Source of the DNA: Lutjanus erythropterus
Taxonomy: Eukaryota; Chordata; Actinopteri; Lutjaniformes; Lutjanidae
Assembly: GCA_020091685.1 (NCBI GenBank)
Contig: CM034595.1
Location: 12,886,525 to 12,950,524 of the forward strand
Direction: 5' to 3'
Length of the DNA stretch: 64,000 nucleotides
Shown piece after piece: positions 9,732 to 21,694 of this stretch; position 1 is the first letter of the stretch, and each line of letters begins with the position of its first letter. A program made the translations under genes and the position numbers. The notes below the pieces were generated by a model. It did not search any database. It was not told the origin of the DNA and was given only the letters and a program-made list of their open reading frames with translations.

Positions 9732-12299
9732 AGGATTCAACAGCACAGTGTCACACTGAGTTGCCCCATCTCAAATACCGTCATTGTCTAACACCGCACG
9801 CTAGCATCCCGGATATTCCTCTCATGAAAATGATATTTGCAATTATTGCCTGTCATTATAACTGCAATAACAGACACTAGGATGACTAAACAAGCAGCAA
9901 TCCAAACATCCACTTATCTGTGTACATCTCTTGCAAAAAAGTTTACACAATTTCAAAACAAAAACAAGGACAGAGACATCCATAAACCGAATGTGATGAC
10001 ACATCAAACCGTACACCAAACAGAGCTGTTCTGTCATACACTTCCTGTTGTTTTATTTTTCCAGTTCTGTGTTTATAAGAAGCAGACACAAAGACGAGGG
10101 GGTTCATAACACTCCAGACAATATGTGGATAACCCTGGACTAAAAGTAACGATTGACTGCTTTGTCTGTTTCTCATAGCCTTATTTTAAGTGACAAACAC
10201 ATCAACAAGGAATCCACGTTTCAGATTCCCAACCGTCCTCATGTTAGTCTTGCTGGAAACACTGGTACCTTAAACTTTCACCCCCCCTGTGGGCAGTTAA
10301 GTTGCTAATGCAATTCTCTGTCCTCCACTTCCCAGAGGAACAGACAATTGTGCAAGACTGTAGAGCTGATTTCTCCTCTTTAATGCCTCTGAGTGAACAT
10401 ATGTTTAGTGGGCACACACTTTTACACCCTGGGTTTTTTTGCTGATATGTGACATCAGATGTTGGCCAGTCAGACGTTGTTTAGAGGATTATATTTATTA
10501 GACTTATCCCATCCTCTGATCGTCTGTCCCAGCTATCAGTCTATGGTGCAGAGGTTACATGTAGTCACTGTATTATAATTTACTTTGATGAACCCACTTT
10601 TCCTCGCCCTGCTGTGTTAACGTGTTGCGTTCAGCTGTGTGCTTCATGAGTGGGTGCAGGCAGCAGCAATAATGATGATGATAGTGGAGCAACAGTTTTT
10701 CCTGTCAACAACCAAGTCCTGTCACTCGCGCAGAATGTAAAGTGCTATGTCTGCTGCATTGCATTCTGGTCTTCTGAGGCTACTGTAGTACAACTCTCTG
10801 ACCTTTCAGACAACTGGGTTTCTCTCTGTGTGATTGGTCTGATTGGTACTGCTGTAGTAAACATTTATACACTTTCCATGAAAACAACAATATACTTTCA
10901 AACTACAGTACAGGATATTTAGACACTCAATGAAAAGTCAGGGACTTATTTGTGTGATCAAGTATTTTGGGGTGATTTTTCCTGAATACTACAAAAATGA
11001 ATCAATGTGTGTGTGCTAGGCTTGGCAAGTAAGTGTGTTTCACTGGAGTATTTCAGTATCTCTTAGACAAATATCTCTTAGAATGATTATATTAATCTTA
11101 ACATTTTTCCAGAAACGTTTACAAAAAGACTACCATTGGAATTAAATTTAGATTACAGCTTTAATAGTCCTTTAGGAGTGTAATTTTTCAACATTTGTTC
11201 CGTTCTCTTTTATAGTTTCAGTTAATTTACTTAAAAATTCCTTTTCAGGTGCCAAAATCCAGATGAGAGAAGAGAGGACTTGACCTAAACCCATTAGAGA
11301 TGCCCTTACAGTTAAAAGCTTTATGAACAACAGTAACTATTATGAAATATGATATAATACATTTTTATTTTGCCTCTCAGGCAACATATAGGCCACATTA
11401 TCTTCTCGGTGGGGGTCATTTTGGCTGTAGACAGGTCTAGAAGTTGATTCTTTCTTGAAGCCAAAGAGGAAACACGCAAATGTCACAACATCAAGAACAA
11501 TATGGAAATGAGTAAGATCAGTGCTGTATATGGGAGAGCTTTCACTCTGCCTGTGCAGCCTGGAGGATAACCTGACATAAGCAACAAGGCACACCGACAC
11601 AAAACAGATGACAACCCAAGGTCATCACAAATATGTAGATGCCACATTGGCCTTTGAATTGTACGTCAATGTTGGCGCCATATTGGACAAGGCAGGACTG
11701 GCCTTTAAATAAATATAAGTAAACTTGGGAGCTGCCCTTTTTCTGGATAAAAAGCACTATAACATTTACATTTTACTTTTTAATGAGTCAGTTTTGTATT
11801 TAAGGGTTCATGATCTTTGTGGAGTAACATTTTTTTCCCTACTCCACGTGGATCATCAAACCTTGAAGATTGTATGACTCATTGAAATCATCATTGAGAA
11901 ATATAACTTTATAGTGCTTTAGAAAAATGGCTGCATTTCTATTTATTTTTCACAGCCAATGCAAGTCTTGATTGGAACAAATATAGTAAAGGGACGCTTG
12001 TGGCATCAATGCAGTGCCTATGTATATATGTCTTTGATTTTGGCTGTACCAGGCCTTGGAGAAAGAAAGTATGCTATACTCAGGCCTAAAACAGTACTAT
12101 TAATGTTTTTTTTAGTAAAAAAAAAGTAAGAAAACAACAACAACTGTTATTTGCAGTTAATATTTTGCTCCAAAGATGTATATACATCAATTTTTTTTAA
12201 ATTTTATTTTATTGTATTGTCATTATGGAAAGCATGATATTAGCATTTTTAGTCAAGAAAAATAAATAAAACCCATATAAAGGATTTTATAAAGCTTTA
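9732..12299. other. Long unassigned unique interval
   Basis: No gene or recognised transposon is seen across about 2.5 kb. Overlapping stop-free frames of 64-90 codons on both strands around 9837-10176 and 11340-11757 have no family resemblance. CAGCAGCAATAATGATGATGATAG near 10665 is a short trinucleotide-rich patch. Around 11640 the words GTTGGCGCCATATTGGACAA suggest an old repeat that I could not bound. Confidence 0.45.
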
Positions 12300-12657
12300 C
12301 ATCAGCCAGTCCCCAGCTCCTCAGCCTGCCATGGAAAGGGTTAAGCTCAACAAACCCAAACCCCTGTGCTGCCATATTTTTACCCAACCACTCACAGGTG
12401 AAACACTGTACAAAATCTTTCCAGCAGGTCATCCATAACTGCTACACATCTGCATTTAGGCACCATTAGCTCATCTATCCCAGCGGGTCAGTGTCAATAT
12501 GCCTGGCATGCCCTCAGTTAACAGATGTCATGTGTTGTCGTACCTGCCCACGTGCCTCGCTTTATGCTTTACGCACTGGTGGATACAGATGCGCGTCACT
12601 ATGGTAACTTCATTCATCTGCAAATCTCACCGGAAACGTATTTAACCCCCCTGTTTT
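12300..12657. promoter_or_regulatory. Repeat-poor block, candidate conserved non-coding element
   Basis: Balanced composition with several CpGs (CGTACCTGCCCACGTGCC contains a CACGTG E-box) and few simple repeats. It begins a roughly 2-kb region lacking recognisable transposons. A regulatory role is inferred only from style. Confidence 0.28.
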
Positions 12658-12678
12658 CCACCACCACCACCACCACCA
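12658..12678. repeat. (CCA)7 microsatellite
   Basis: Seven uninterrupted CCA units in an otherwise unique block. Confidence 0.95.
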
Positions 12679-13775
12679 TCCCAATCAAACCTAATTATAC
12701 CATATTGCTTTTCTTGTCCAACAATAAGGAAGGTTGCTGGGGGTGGGTGAGATGGGGAGATTTAATGTAATTATTGAGACACTTCTTTCTCTGCTCGGTA
12801 TGGCAAGAGTGAGATGCGCCGTGATGGACGCTGCTTGTCAAAATGCCTATTGATGAAGCGCAAAAACCCAATTTGCAGTCATAAGGCAACTACCTTCCAA
12901 TTATGTTAGTGCCAGAGCATTCCTCAAGCCCAGCAACTCCAATCCTTCTCTCTTTTCTGAGTGGCTAGACCATTGCCCTTGGCAGACAGGTACCAAATGG
13001 GCTGCTCTCTGCATGCTGCCTTTAATGTTTTATTGATTTGCTTAGCATACGCCCCGATTCAACTCACACACTCCAACACTATTGCCCTTTGTACTCACAG
13101 CCTGACCTGCCCCACATGAAAATTACGTTATTGAAATATGTTAAATGTGTCACCCCCCTGTCTGCGAGAAAATATCTCACCTATTGATGGATCTTTCAGG
13201 GGCTAGCAGATTGGTAATATTAGATCCCCACCAGCTTAATGACTTCTATTACTACGATTCCATCACCCCCTCAACCAATCAATCATATGAACTAGGTAAC
13301 ATATCAAAGCCATGAATAAAATCAAAGGGGGATTAGAAGATATATTTTCCAATTTTCATGTCAGGATACAAAAAAAAAGAAGAAGTATGAAAAGTGGCTG
13401 AGATGGAGCACTCAAGAGTAAATCTCACCACGGAGAAAAAGGAATGGAACAAACATTTGAAAAGAGAGTTGTGAAATTAATGAGCAAAGAAAATGTCACC
13501 CCTACAACAAAGAACATGTAGTCTTCAATTTTCTCGTCCCACTTAATAAGAGAGCTCACAATCATCATTCAGTTGACTACAGGGGATCCAATTACCACCA
13601 TCTAAAGATGGTATCAGCGAGCAGCACAAGCACACAAATATTTCTTCTTAAATCCCATTATAAGTAAGAACCATGATTAAATCTAACTTTTCTTTTGACC
13701 TGTGAGCCGAGAGAGGTACAAGAATGCAGAGACTCTGCACTTTGCAGAGGATGCTTGCATGCATGGGAAAAAGCT
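12679..13775. promoter_or_regulatory. Repeat-poor interval, candidate cluster of conserved non-coding elements
   Basis: About 1.1 kb without recognised transposon ends. Sub-blocks around 12780-13130, 13140-13290 and 13480-13650 have balanced composition and TAAT/ATTA and GATTAG-like cores. Several stop-free frames exist but none resembles a protein. No splice-bounded exon was identified. Confidence 0.3.
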
Positions 13776-13793
13776 TGTGTGTGTGTGTGTGTG
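13776..13793. repeat. (TG)9 microsatellite
   Basis: Nine TG units inside an otherwise repeat-poor block. Confidence 0.93.
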
Positions 13794-13939
13794 CCTGCAT
13801 CCATGCTCACATGTTAATGATGAATATGTGTCTGCCATGTCCTCAGACTCCCCGAGCAGAGGAAGGGACCCTCAGACAGAATACACAACAGGGACAGACA
13901 CAGCTTATTCCCAGACAATGTCAATAGCTCAAGGGTAAA

Positions 13940-14560
13940 ATCATTTGTCACCGCGGCGAAATCCCTCTAAATGTATACATTTATTATTGTCGCGCTTTAA
14001 TTGATCGCAGGGCGCCAAGAGAAATACCAAGGGTCTGTAATACTCGCCTATCTCATTTACAAATCACACTTTGCAAAGCTTCAAGGACATGCGGGGCTCC
14101 TCTAAGAGGAAAAGGGAAGAAATATCGGTTTCTAGCCCTCAATATCGTCAAGTTGCACATTAATCTGGCTGTCCTGTGTTAAGCAGAGAGATGCATTACA
14201 GAGCACGAGGATAAAAGTCAGATGTTTATTTAATGAAAATATCAGTGTGGCATCAGGGGACATGTTAGCTTATTACATGATTATATTAAATATGCTTACT
14301 GAACATGTGCACTGTGTTTAGTTTACCTTTACTTCCATTGTGAAATAATTGCATTAAAATAAACAGAAGCCTCCTCTCATGCAATTTTCCATAGAGATTT
14401 TTAATTGAATACATTTTCATATGCTTGATATCACTCTCATGTTACTTTGCTGTAATTCATAAAGCTCCCCAGTAATGATGCAAAACAGAGTAGAGGCCTG
14501 CCAGTATAAATGGTAAAAAAAATAACCAGAATATGTGGTTTAGTGAAGGGAACAAATCAT
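13940..14560. promoter_or_regulatory. Candidate conserved non-coding elements
   Basis: Two dense sub-blocks stand out. About 13950-14160 has unusual CpG content for this AT-rich window (CACCGCGGCGAAATCC, TGTCGCGCTTTAATTGATCG). About 14340-14500 is rich in ATTA/TAAT and ATGCAAAT-like words. No transposon terminus interrupts them. Orthologue alignment is needed for a firm call. Confidence 0.35.
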
Positions 14561-14605
14561 ATGGTGTTTACTGGAATTAATCTGAAACCAACCAGTAAAA
14601 CTGGG

Positions 14606-15188
14606 TTAAAGCTATAATATGTAGCACTTCTGAAAATGTTTTCTTTAAAACTTTTTTCAGTTTTCTGACATTTGATAGATGTTGCAGCCCTAGATTATAC
14701 ATGACAATTAACTTTAGTGTTTGTTTTTATTTTATAACCACTAATAAATGAGGGAATTTGTACAGGAGCAAGAAAAAATTGACATCAGGCAAGTGAAAAA
14801 AAAGTTAAACCCTGTTTAATTATATTTTTTGTTGAGTGGTGTACATTGTCCCCAATGTTTCCAAACACAAAGAAAGTACTAATTTATTAGGCACTCATTG
14901 CTCTAACTTATGTAAACATGGGATACGTCAGATACATCAGACATGTCAGAGTTGTCTCAGACCTATGATTAGTCATGCAAATATGACTAAACATGACTAA
15001 ATGTAATACATGAATCATGAACATGATTTCTGCCTGAGTCATGTCAGCTTTTTTTTCTTCTGCAATGGTGGTTAAAGAAAACAACTCCCATGATCCCACG
15101 CTATTTCAGATGTCATCACACTATGACTTTTGTCATTGTTTTAATGTAAGAGAGAACCCAAGTGGCAAAACCTGTTGTGTGCGTAAAA
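14606..15188 (+). mobile_element. MITE with TTAAAGCTATAATATGTAG terminus
   Basis: It starts TTAAAGCTATAATATGTAG, and its right part (AACTCCCATGATCCCACGC followed by GTTTTAATGTAAGAGAGA) matches the copy at 46535-46875. The left and right thirds are conserved between the copies; this one is about 240 bp longer, mainly from AT-rich internal sequence with repeated CATGACTAA words. No coding capacity. Confidence 0.65.
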
Positions 15189-15295
15189 CAAGTATAATCC
15201 TATGTGTAGGAATTCAATTCTCACTTTGAAAAATCTGCAGAAATAAGCAAAAAAAACATAAAGCCCCCAAAAATAGAAGAAGAAAAAGAGCAGAG

Positions 15296-15420
15296 ATGTC
15301 AGGAGCGTACTTACTGTGGAATCGCACTCACACTGGTTCAAGTCCAGATTGGGACCCTCGCCACATCACCTCCCTCTATCACCATGTACTGGCTGATACT
15401 GGGGAGAGAGGTGGCAATGC
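15296..15420 (+). mobile_element. Possible tRNA-derived SINE remnant
   Basis: GGTTCAAGTCC near 15333 fits the RNA polymerase III B-box consensus GGTTCRANNCC. The sequence after it (GGGACCCTCGCCACATCACC) resembles the post-B-box part of common fish tRNA SINEs. No convincing A box or SINE tail is present, so this may be a truncated copy or a coincidence. Confidence 0.35.
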
Positions 15421-15576
15421 AATGCCACGATGTGGTGATCAACTAATTGTATCATCTTGTCGTATACTCTTTAATATTTCCATAAGCTTTGTCTCAAAAT
15501 TGAGGCACAGTTTGATGGAGGCATAATGACAAGCACATACTATTCCACACATGAGCTCTCATTATCGTGTGTACAC

Positions 15577-16486
15577 CAGGGATTACCAACCTTTTTCAGC
15601 ATGAGGCCCAAAAGAGAAATTTGCTGTCTTCCAAGGTCCCAAACATGACATCTACAAATATTTAATAATCAGGTGTATTATCATCATTGTATGTGCAATA
15701 TCAATATTATATTGTATTTACTGTTCCATTTTTTATATTTCCTCTATTTATATTGTTCAATTTATTTATATTTCTTCTTGTTTTTTATATATTTTTATTG
15801 ATGCTTCTTTATATTTTTGCTATCCACTTTCCTGCTGTAACACTAAAAATGTCCCTGTTGTGGGACTAACTAAGGAATATGTTATTTTATTTCTAAACTA
15901 CTGATTAAGAGCATGACAAACTATGAATTTAAAATGCACAAGTATATGAATTGTATTTATTTTATTATAGAAAGAAGTTCATTACAACAATAAACAAACT
16001 TGCTTTGCATAATGTTAAGTCCATGTCATAACAACCTTTGTCCACTGAGATGCCAGGGGGCTTGAGTTTTTATGAGGTCACACACTAAAAAACATACTAA
16101 AACATGTAGTGATGGCCCACATTCCTCATCATGCCTACAGCTGGGCTGAGTAGTTTGTTCAGTTTACCGTTTTATGTTCCAAAATGCAAATGTTACTTTT
16201 TGTTAGTGTTTGTAATGTGACATTAAAGAGCTGCTTTCTGTTTCTCTTCCGCACTACCTGCCACAATGAGACCGATTATACTTATCAGAGAGAGAGGGAA
16301 ATAGAAATAAATGCCTGCCACTAATACAAGTCTGGGTCCAATGAAGTTGTTACCTTCTGCAGTTGAGGTAAATAAAGATCCTGGTCACTATTTGGGGAAA
16401 TGGAATGTATATTTTTCTCTGGTGAACCCAATAAAAACAGGTTTGTGACCCATTTTGGGCTGCAGCTCTAAGGTTGGGAAATGCTG
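15577..16486. mobile_element. hAT-type non-autonomous element
   Basis: The left end CAGGGATTACCAACCTTTTT and right end CTAAGGTTGGGAAATGCTG are imperfect inverted termini of the fish CAGGGGTTCCCAACC hAT class. TTTGTGACCCATTTTGGGCT just inside the right end is another hallmark. The flanking octamers do not match cleanly, so the target duplication is lost or the end is shifted by a base or two. The 910-bp AT-rich body has no transposase. Confidence 0.65.
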
Positions 16487-16535
16487 TATATAAACAAATA
16501 ATGAAAATGTGAAGTTGTGGACAGACTTATGTTAA

Positions 16536-17145
16536 CACTGGAAAAAAAATGACACAGGGATTTTGTGGAATCAACTAATCTTTTCTCATCAGCTTAACAT
16601 AAATATACAAATTTTATTTGTTCAAGTTAATGAAACTAGAGTTCAATCAACTCATTAAATTAGGTTCCTAAAGAAACATGATCAGCATATTAGCAGTCTT
16701 CATAAAATGCTTTATTTGAGATCCTTCTTTTTTAAGAGGTTAAAGAAACATGATGTAAACTTGCTGTGTGTCTCTAACACAGTTGTCAGTTGTTGTCTTT
16801 GTGCTGACGCTGGAACAAAGTAGCTCCAACAGGAACAACTAAAGCTATAAGTTCTTTGTGTGATATAACAAACTGACTTTTCAAACTGAGAAAGTGTAAC
16901 GGTAATATTTGTCAGTGTGACTGAAGAGTTGTTGAGTCAACGCAATATCTTAAACTTATTGAACCAGATTTCTCAAGTAGAACTGAATGAATATCAAGTT
17001 CATTTGATGGAAAAAGTTTATTTGTTTTGAACCATTACAACAATAATTACCTTAACTTTGCCTTTTTAGATTTCAGTCAACTTAAAATTTTAAGGCAGCC
17101 AGGACACTAACTTTTATAAGTGAAAACAGTTTTGTTGTTACAGTG
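16536..17145 (+). mobile_element. CACTA-like (EnSpm/CMC-type) MITE with 3-bp target duplication
   Basis: It begins CACTGGAAAAAAAATGACAC and ends GTTACAGTG, inverted CACTG..CAGTG termini. The flanks are TAA on both sides, matching the 3-bp duplications of CACTA elements. The interior shares ordered blocks with the copies near 22.7, 24.6, 39.2 and 60.7 kb, including GAACTGACTTTTCAAACTGAG-like and CAACTTAAAATTTTAAGGCA segments. No coding capacity. Assignment to CACTA is inferred from termini and duplication length. Confidence 0.65.
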
Positions 17146-17149
17146 TAAT

Positions 17150-17540
17150 ATAGTGTTAACAACAAATTATTCTAAAAACAAGCTATGTAATGATATTAAT
17201 AACAATAACAATAATAATCTGAGCATAAATCAGATCACTAACTCTTAAATTTATGTTACAGGGGAATAAAAACAGTGATGTCACAATAATTAATCACTTG
17301 GTGTGTTGTCACTTTCCGTCCGTGTTTCTCACAATCATCAGCATAACTTCCTGCCCTGCATAAAGGCCCCATTGTAAGAGGCTTCCATCAATCCACCCAG
17401 CGCTGCAGGGGTTAACTGCTCTAATTTTATATTATCAGACAACTGCGGTGTTTTTGCTGTTACTATATCTGTCCACATAGGAAGCTATCAATTGTAAAAA
17501 AGACCAGCACCAACCCTACACCCACCAATACAAGCACATA
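17150..17540. other. Unassigned sequence with possible regulatory edge
   Basis: AT-rich with an AATAATAACAATAAC run near 17190, then balanced sequence from about 17300 onward. No gene is recognised. Confidence 0.4.
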
Positions 17541-17561
17541 CACACACACACACACACACAC
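17541..17561. repeat. (CA)10 microsatellite
   Basis: Uninterrupted CA run inside a repeat-poor block. Confidence 0.95.
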
Positions 17562-18130
17562 TATTCTCACTGGGACCACCCAGGTACAAGAAGTAATTAC
17601 TTCAACATCTTTGGGTTACATCAACACTCTCAACCCCGAGCAATACATCACCTTCATAGCCTGGCTTATTATAAGCCTGAGCGTCATATGGCAACCTCCA
17701 GCAAATCATATGTCATCCACTTTTCTGCATGTGCTGATTTATGATTGGCTGACTTGTCACCACTAGCTGTACCAACCTGTCTATGTGTTTGGAGTCATTT
17801 CAGCTCGCTTCTCGCCCTCCAAGAAATTATTGTCATATCCAAACGCTGCTGCGATTATCTCTCCCATTTGGCTGCGCTGGTAATGTCTGAATAAAGCAAT
17901 AATGTGTCTGACATGCAGTGTGTATGCCGACATCTGTTCATGAGCCACGCAGCGTCCCCTCCGATATTCACTTCCTATTGTGATCATTTTCAATTGATTC
18001 TTTATGAGTCATTTCAAAGCTAATGGCTTGTGAGCGGCGCGGTGAAGAGAGGACCTCTGGGAGAAGGTACCCAGACTGACGGAGGGATCAGAGATGAGTC
18101 GCGAGACCAAAGGGGGGGGCGAAGGCAGAA
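17562..18130. promoter_or_regulatory. Candidate conserved non-coding elements
   Basis: Balanced, transposon-free sequence. It includes a CpG-bearing sub-block (TTGTGAGCGGCGCGGTGAAG near 18029) and AT-core words (TGATTTATGATTGGCTGA with a CCAAT box on the minus strand). A 70-codon minus-strand frame is unsupported. Confidence 0.35.
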
Positions 18131-20223
18131 CAAAGTGATCAACAATCTGCTGAAATTTGTGCATAAAAGACCACAATCACACAGCTCTCATCCATGATTA
18201 TATTCTAAAGTGCCAATTATGTCGCGTCAGAAAACTACAGCAAGAGGTTGACACTCTACAATAAAGCAAATAATTTCCAGTTGGAGGAACAGAAAAACGT
18301 TAATATGAGGGGTGGAAGATGGGGTGAGGAGGATCTCAGTTAAAGGAAGTAGCTAATAAGGTTTAATGGTGCGTGTCAGGAAGCCACAGTATGCAGGGGA
18401 AACACAGCTGGCTTCATTTTGTAAACTATTTGATATACACATCTATCCCGCTCACAATTATCAGCTGCTCGCAGGACACTAGGGACAGTTTAGGAACTCC
18501 AATCAGGGACATTTTCTACCCACTCTTCAACTGTCAAGGAACTAGACATTAATATTGTTCAGTGGGAGTGGACAGGTCATGTTGCGCCCAAGTGCTCCTG
18601 TGGAAGAGTTTTAAAAGTAATGTCCAAAACATCATCATTGTTTGAAGCAATGAGGTGTGTGAAATACGACAAAACATTCCAACATTAAGGTAGTGATGCA
18701 CCTCAAGTGAGTCAAAAACGCAAAACAGCTGGTGTCATAGGAGAGCACTCATGTTTAAAGTCTAACTGAACTAAAATGATTTTATTTGGTTAGAAATCAG
18801 AAAGTATCTTTGGTGTTTGTTCTGTGTATACTTTGGTCAACATGATTAAAAAAGAGGACATTTTTGTCCTTTTTGAGGACATTCCTATAAAAAACGTGCT
18901 GTGGATCATACGAGATGTTCTGCTTCTCAAACTCGTGAAACTGGCTTCGTTTTCGTCGACCGCTGACTTGAAACAAACATCAAAGACATTGATTTTGACC
19001 CCCTGAGAAAAATGTTTGAAGTGAAGCAAATGCATGAAAAGTTATGACTTCTTTGTTAGCAAATGGTGTGACTCTATGTTACTCAGTGTCATGATTTAAA
19101 GAGAGTAATGTACTGAGGTGCTGAGGTTAGAAGATGAGTTCGCCATCACCATAATTGGACTCATGAAAGAGAGACAGCTAATGCTAGCTAGCTTCCCTCC
19201 TTTGTATATATGAGACATATGTACGAGAGTTACCAATGACTTCACAGGCATTAAAAAATTAAACAAGCTTTAGCTCTGTACAGCATAAAGGGTCCTACCA
19301 AATGTGGAACTGCCGATTGTAAAAGCAGCATACAACTCAAATTGCAGTATAACTAACACTTTGTGAGATTGTTGAAAAAGCAGAAAAAACATCAGCGTCT
19401 TCGACACGCTCCAGTCACAGTGTGTCTCCTAGCAAATATCAACAGCTGCCATGACAAACACTTTTCCATGTCCAAAAGCTGTTTATCCTCTTTTGTGAAA
19501 TGAAAAAATATGTATAATAGCTTAAGTATGGTACATATAAAATAAGAAGAATTTCAGTTTGCCTTTTAATGAAGATTAAACGTTGGTACTGGTATCCAGG
19601 AAATGGATGCTCTATTATATGCAAAACACACACATACATACAAATAATAGAAATCAGTCATTTGCAGACACTCAGTCCTCATTGACTTTTTATTTTATTC
19701 AAGCATATTAACGTGCACAATAGCCAAGAGCTCAATGACACTCTAAAACAATGAAACATCAGTTTAAACAAACAAAGAAAAACGGTGAGATGAAAGGTAA
19801 ACTACATGACAGAATTTTTGTTGAAAACAAGAGACCTGCCAAATGAAAAAAATTCACACCTTCCTTTGCAAAATTAACAACAACAATGTTTTGTAAAGTA
19901 TAACCTTCAGATGAGAGTGCCTTTACACACAGATTTTATTTTAAGACCAAGAGGAAGTCTGCACATGTATTTAAAACATAAAAACATAATTGCTTTGCTC
20001 CCACACTTCTGAACCTTTGTGTTTTTAGCGGTTGAGTGTTCAACTTCCTCACAAGGGTCAAATAATTGTCAGTGTCACCGGCAGATTTAGAGACTGAAGC
20101 ACCGGAGGATAAACCACTAGAGGGGACAAAGCTATATTCTCTGGCTGGTAGGATTTACACTGTACTGCAGTGGGGAATAAGCCCATCATTAAATCATTAT
20201 GATTGCAACCCTTGACTCCTGAG
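18131..20223. other. Long unassigned unique interval
   Basis: No recognised gene or transposon across about 2 kb. Around 18850-18885 a local palindrome AGGACATTTTTGTCCT sits next to a further GAGGACATTCC copy. Stop-free frames of 60 and 81 codons occupy both strands over 18790-19035 and are unsupported. Confidence 0.45.
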
Positions 20224-20260
20224 GTTTTTCTTTTTTTCTTTCTTTTTTCTTTTTTTTTTT
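20224..20260. repeat. T/C-only tract
   Basis: A 37-base stretch of T with scattered C on the plus strand, ending in a run of ten or more T. It could be a degenerate poly(A) tail of a retrotransposed sequence on the minus strand, but nothing recognisable precedes it. Confidence 0.85.
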
Positions 20261-20615
20261 GTACCCACCACAGCGTGTGAAAAAAGTATCCTGAACTTCA
20301 AAAATTGGATGTTGTCTAACAAGCCACTTGCGTCTGATGGGTCTAATTTAAACTATTATGTTCTTGTGGTTTCCTGATCCTATTATAAATATTTGAGGGG
20401 AAGTATTTATCATTGAGATACTGTATATCAGCACAGATGGATTTCCTGTGCAAGCAAAGGTCAGTGATTTCTATGTATAAACATGTGAGTTGCAAACCCT
20501 CTGTGCCTTGACCTGAAAATCATGGCAGTAATGATAAACAGGGGATGTGGCAGAGTTAGCGTGGCAGTGAATCCTGTTTGATATGGTTGGACAGAACCCT
20601 AATACATGTATGTTT

Positions 20616-21694
20616 GGCAACACTTTATTGGAAGGGGTGTGCATAAGACCGCCATAACCATGTCATGACACCTGTTAACATGAAGGAGTCTTTATAAATG
20701 TTCATGACTGTTGTCATTAAGTGTCATCTGATCAATGATGTCATCTTCAATGCAAAGTTGACATTGTTTATGATGTCTTTGTTATGACAACTTGACACTA
20801 ACCAAGACAAGATAAACCGTCAATGTCTTTAGCATGACAACTTGACATTTTTCAACTTAAAGAAACGGTTTAGCTTTATGTTTTAATATTATATTAAACT
20901 GTCACATGTGGTTGGTTTTGACACTGACTGTCATCAGACCATAATAAGTGTTTCATAATTATTTTCCATTACCTCAAGTAAAATGTACATGACAATTTTA
21001 CATGTAAGTTTTATTACACTGTTAAATGTTAATCAATGTGGTAGCATTAGGACTTCGACAGACAGTGGTTAGTTTGTTTACTTGTTGCTAAAGTAGGCTA
21101 AGTTGGCATTAGCTAGTTAGCTTGCTTAGCCGTGAAGCTAGCCACCTAATTGTCTGACTCAGTCCCAGCAAGAAAACCACCTTGGTACTATATTCCCTGT
21201 CATCAAACCACCAGGGTACTGTATTCCCTCTTGTAAAACCACCTTGGTACAGCATTCTCTGCTGTCAAACTGACCACTGTTGGTCTCAGGCTGTGTTTGG
21301 TCCTTGTTCAGCCGGGATCCCCCAGTGCCTATCGCTACTGCGCGTTTGCATTTTGTCACTCCTTTGTTACTTTCCTTCTCATCATCATCATTTCAAAAAT
21401 GACATTTTAAATTCAGTATCATATTATGTACGACAAAACATGCTTTACTGTCTTCTGGATACAGTGTTTTTTTAAATGTCTTAATTAACATACAAAGACA
21501 TTATTGGCTTAATAATGCGAAGTTGTCGTAACAAACACATCTCAGACTACGTTAACTGCGTGAAGGATGACATAATTGACCGAATGATATGTTATTACAG
21601 TCATAAACATTCATAAAAACTCCTGAGAAGTATCAAGACATGGTAAAGACAGTATAATGACAGTCTTATGCATCTCTTCAAATAAAGTATTACC
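20616..21694. mobile_element. Long-TIR DNA transposon, non-autonomous
   Basis: It begins GGCAACACTTTATTGGAAGG and ends with the inverted form of GGTAATACTTTATTTGAAGA. Pairing continues inward for roughly 130 bases (GTGCATAAGAC, GGAGTCTTTATAAATGTTCA, ATGACTGTTGTCATTA) with substitutions. The family is a familiar teleost repeat with GGTAACACTTTA termini. The 1.08-kb interior has repeated GACAACTTGACA words and no transposase frame. Confidence 0.75.

Noticed and set aside
15296-15420. Functional tRNA gene
   Set aside because: Only a B-box-like GGTTCAAGTCC is present; no cloverleaf, anticodon arm or clear A box. A SINE remnant is the most that can be claimed.
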